Shown here in pieces: positions 62,770 to 64,000 of a stretch of DNA of 64,000 bases. The translations under genes were made by a program, and so were the position numbers. This DNA comes from Thiohalocapsa sp963704155 (lineage in GTDB: Bacteria; Pseudomonadota; Gammaproteobacteria; Chromatiales; Chromatiaceae). The notes under the pieces are model-generated. The model was not told the origin of the DNA and did no database searches. It saw only the letters and a list, made by a program, of their open reading frames with translations. The first letter of the stretch is position 1. Each line of letters opens with the position of its first letter. The DNA lies in the NCBI GenBank assembly GCA_963704155.1, contig CAVPHF010000043.1:248001-312000 (forward strand), in the 5' to 3' direction.

Positions 62770-64000
62770 TCAGATGTCTCCGTATCCCCTGGGGGCCGGC
62801 AGGTCCCGGTGATCCTGTCGCATTGCCTGCCCTGACTCAGCCGCCTCAGGTGGCTTTGCACAGAACGCGCTTCGTGCGGCGATGCAGCGCAATGGCAGCG
62901 TCAGCATGGTCAGCGTGACGGACGTAATGGCCCCAAAGAGCAAAGAGATGGCCATGCCCTCGAAGATGGGGTCGAACAGGATCGCGGCCGCGCCAGCCAT
63001 CATTGTAAGGTCGGTCACCCAGATCGGCCGCATGCGCGTCTGGCCGGCCCGCAGCACCGCCTCTTCGATCGGTAGCCCGCGGTGCATCTCGTTCTTGGCG
63101 AAGTCCACGAACAGGATCGAGTTGCGTACCTCGATCCCCGCCAGCGCGATGAAGCCGATCATCGAGGTCGCGGTAACCTCAGCGCCCATCAGCCAATGAC
63201 CAGGGACGATGCCGATGACCGTCAGCGGGATCGGCAGCATGACGGTAGCGGGGATCAAGAAATCCTCGAACTCGATCACAAGCAGGATATAGATGAGCAA
63301 CAGTGCCGCGGCAAAGGCCAGGCCCAAGTCGCGGAACGTCTCGTAGGTAACGGTCCATTCGCCGGTCCACTCGAAGCTCGACAGGCCTTGGTCCTCGGGC
63401 GGCCCAGTCAGCGTACCGGAGAGTGTGACGCCGTCCGGCGTCACATAGTCCTTGAGAAGATCACCGACACCCAACATGCCGTAGATTGGCGCACCCAGCC
63501 GGCCGGCCATCTCGCCGACGACGTATTCCATCGGGCGCAGGTCGGTGTGATAGATGGTATCGTCTTCCACCGTCGTCTCGAACCAGCCGAGCTCGGCCAG
63601 CGGAACCGATTCATTGTCGGCCGCCGGAATCGGCAGGTATCCCAGGGCGCTGGTCGAGGCACGCGTGGCCAGCGGCAACTCCACGACGATGGCGACCGGT
63701 TCCTGCCCAACGCCGCGCTTGACGTCGCCAAGCTGATAGCCGCCCATCGCCATCGCCAGGTTGCGATTGATGGCGTCCACCGTAATCCCGCGGCGCGTTG
63801 CCTTCTCCGTTTCCACTTCGAAGCGCCAGCGGTCGTGGGGATCGGTCAGGTAATTGTCCACGTCGACGACGTCCGGAACCTCCTCAAACATCTGCGTCAG
63901 GTCCTTGGCGACCTGGCGTCTCGTCACGGCATCTGGGCCGTAGATCTCGGCGACAACGGTCTGCAGGACCGGCGGCCCGGGCGGCATCTCGACCACCGCG
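62770..64000 (-). CDS. RND-family efflux permease, 5' part outside window
   Basis: About 410 residues of the C-terminal half of an AcrB/CusA-like inner-membrane pump. Segments of the second periplasmic porter domain (VVAEIYGPDAVTRRQVAKDL, FEVETEKATRRGITVDAINR) are followed by helices TM8-TM12 (LAFAAALLLIYILLVIEFED, IPATVMLPIPLTVIGIVPGH, MIGFIALAGIEVRNSILFVDF, TDLTMMAGAAAILFDPIFEG). The last 40 residues after LTLPLR are not family-like, so a frameshift near 62890 is likely. The real start lies beyond 64000. Drug or metal specificity cannot be read from this part. Confidence 0.85.
   Translation of the reverse strand, partial: AVVEMPPGPPVLQTVVAEIYGPDAVTRRQVAKDLTQMFEEVPDVVDVDNYLTDPHDRWRFEVETEKATRRGITVDAINRNLAMAMGGYQLGDVKRGVGQEPVAIVVELPLATRASTSALGYLPIPAADNESVPLAELGWFETTVEDDTIYHTDLRPMEYVVGEMAGRLGAPIYGMLGVGDLLKDYVTPDGVTLSGTLTGPPEDQGLSSFEWTGEWTVTYETFRDLGLAFAAALLLIYILLVIEFEDFLIPATVMLPIPLTVIGIVPGHWLMGAEVTATSMIGFIALAGIEVRNSILFVDFAKNEMHRGLPIEEAVLRAGQTRMRPIWVTDLTMMAGAAAILFDPIFEGMAISLLFGAITSVTLTMLTLPLRCIAARSAFCAKPPEAAESGQAMRQDHRDLPAPRGYGDI

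Overview
The window is GC-rich chromosomal DNA from a gammaproteobacterium. The gene sets rpe-gph-trpE, ilvB-ilvN-ilvC, pqiABC, darP and recD2, together with the transposon load, suggest a Chromatiales-like (purple sulfur or related) bacterium; that placement is inference, since no rRNA or other marker gene is present. I saw no rRNA, convincing tRNA or CRISPR array.

Layout. 0-5.5 kb (minus strand): a two-domain pterin synthase (cut by the window edge), DarP, a family-4-like uracil-DNA glycosylase and the pqiABC envelope lipid-transport operon. 5.7-14.7 kb: a damaged stretch with a redoxin pseudogene, a sensor truncated before its kinase domain, two frameshifted secreted proteins, and a divergent hybrid histidine kinase / response regulator pair, both frameshifted. 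15-22.5 kb: housekeeping genes ilvBNC, a MIF-like tautomerase, rpe, gph and trpE (with a possible Trp leader). 22.8-24.4 kb: a Phd/ParE-type toxin-antitoxin pair, an ArdC remnant and a deleted ISAs1 transposase, sitting where trpGDC would often follow trpE.

24.7-29.4 kb is the most interesting region. A PepSY protein and a PhoP/PhoQ-like two-component system are followed by four small secreted proteins, three of them with curlin-like repeats (clearest as an 11-residue period). Two promoters, one ahead of the two-component operon and one ahead of the first curlin-like gene, carry the same direct repeat (GTTCAG, period 11) exactly 11 nt upstream of a -10-like hexamer. This predicts that the regulator controls both itself and an amyloid-like surface protein cluster that has no csgEFG secretion genes nearby.

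29.7-44.3 kb: glgC, then an accessory island of glycine-zipper lipoproteins (two paralogs near its ends, inverted), a DUF2092 protein, a DruA-like (DUF4338) gene joined to a chimeric IS4-type transposase, two DUF3604 genes (one frameshifted, one with in-frame internal deletions), an AT-rich DUF1330-like gene, a sulfatase, a Rap1a-like protein and a FadL porin. 44.7-50.5 kb: an AraC regulator, a DeCLIC-like pentameric ligand-gated ion channel with extra N-terminal domains, an IS3-type element and a membrane protein. 50.6-62.5 kb: recD2, YceI, the fused relics of a BCCT carrier, a ProX and a protease, an MscS channel with a cyclic-nucleotide-binding domain, a porin and an intact glycine-betaine proVWX operon with a hexanucleotide inverted repeat between proW and proX; together these form an osmoadaptation neighbourhood. 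The right edge holds a partial RND efflux permease.

Many otherwise intact genes carry single-base indels, mostly +1 and several in homopolymers. These may be residual sequencing errors and are described separately from genes with nonsense codons or deletions.
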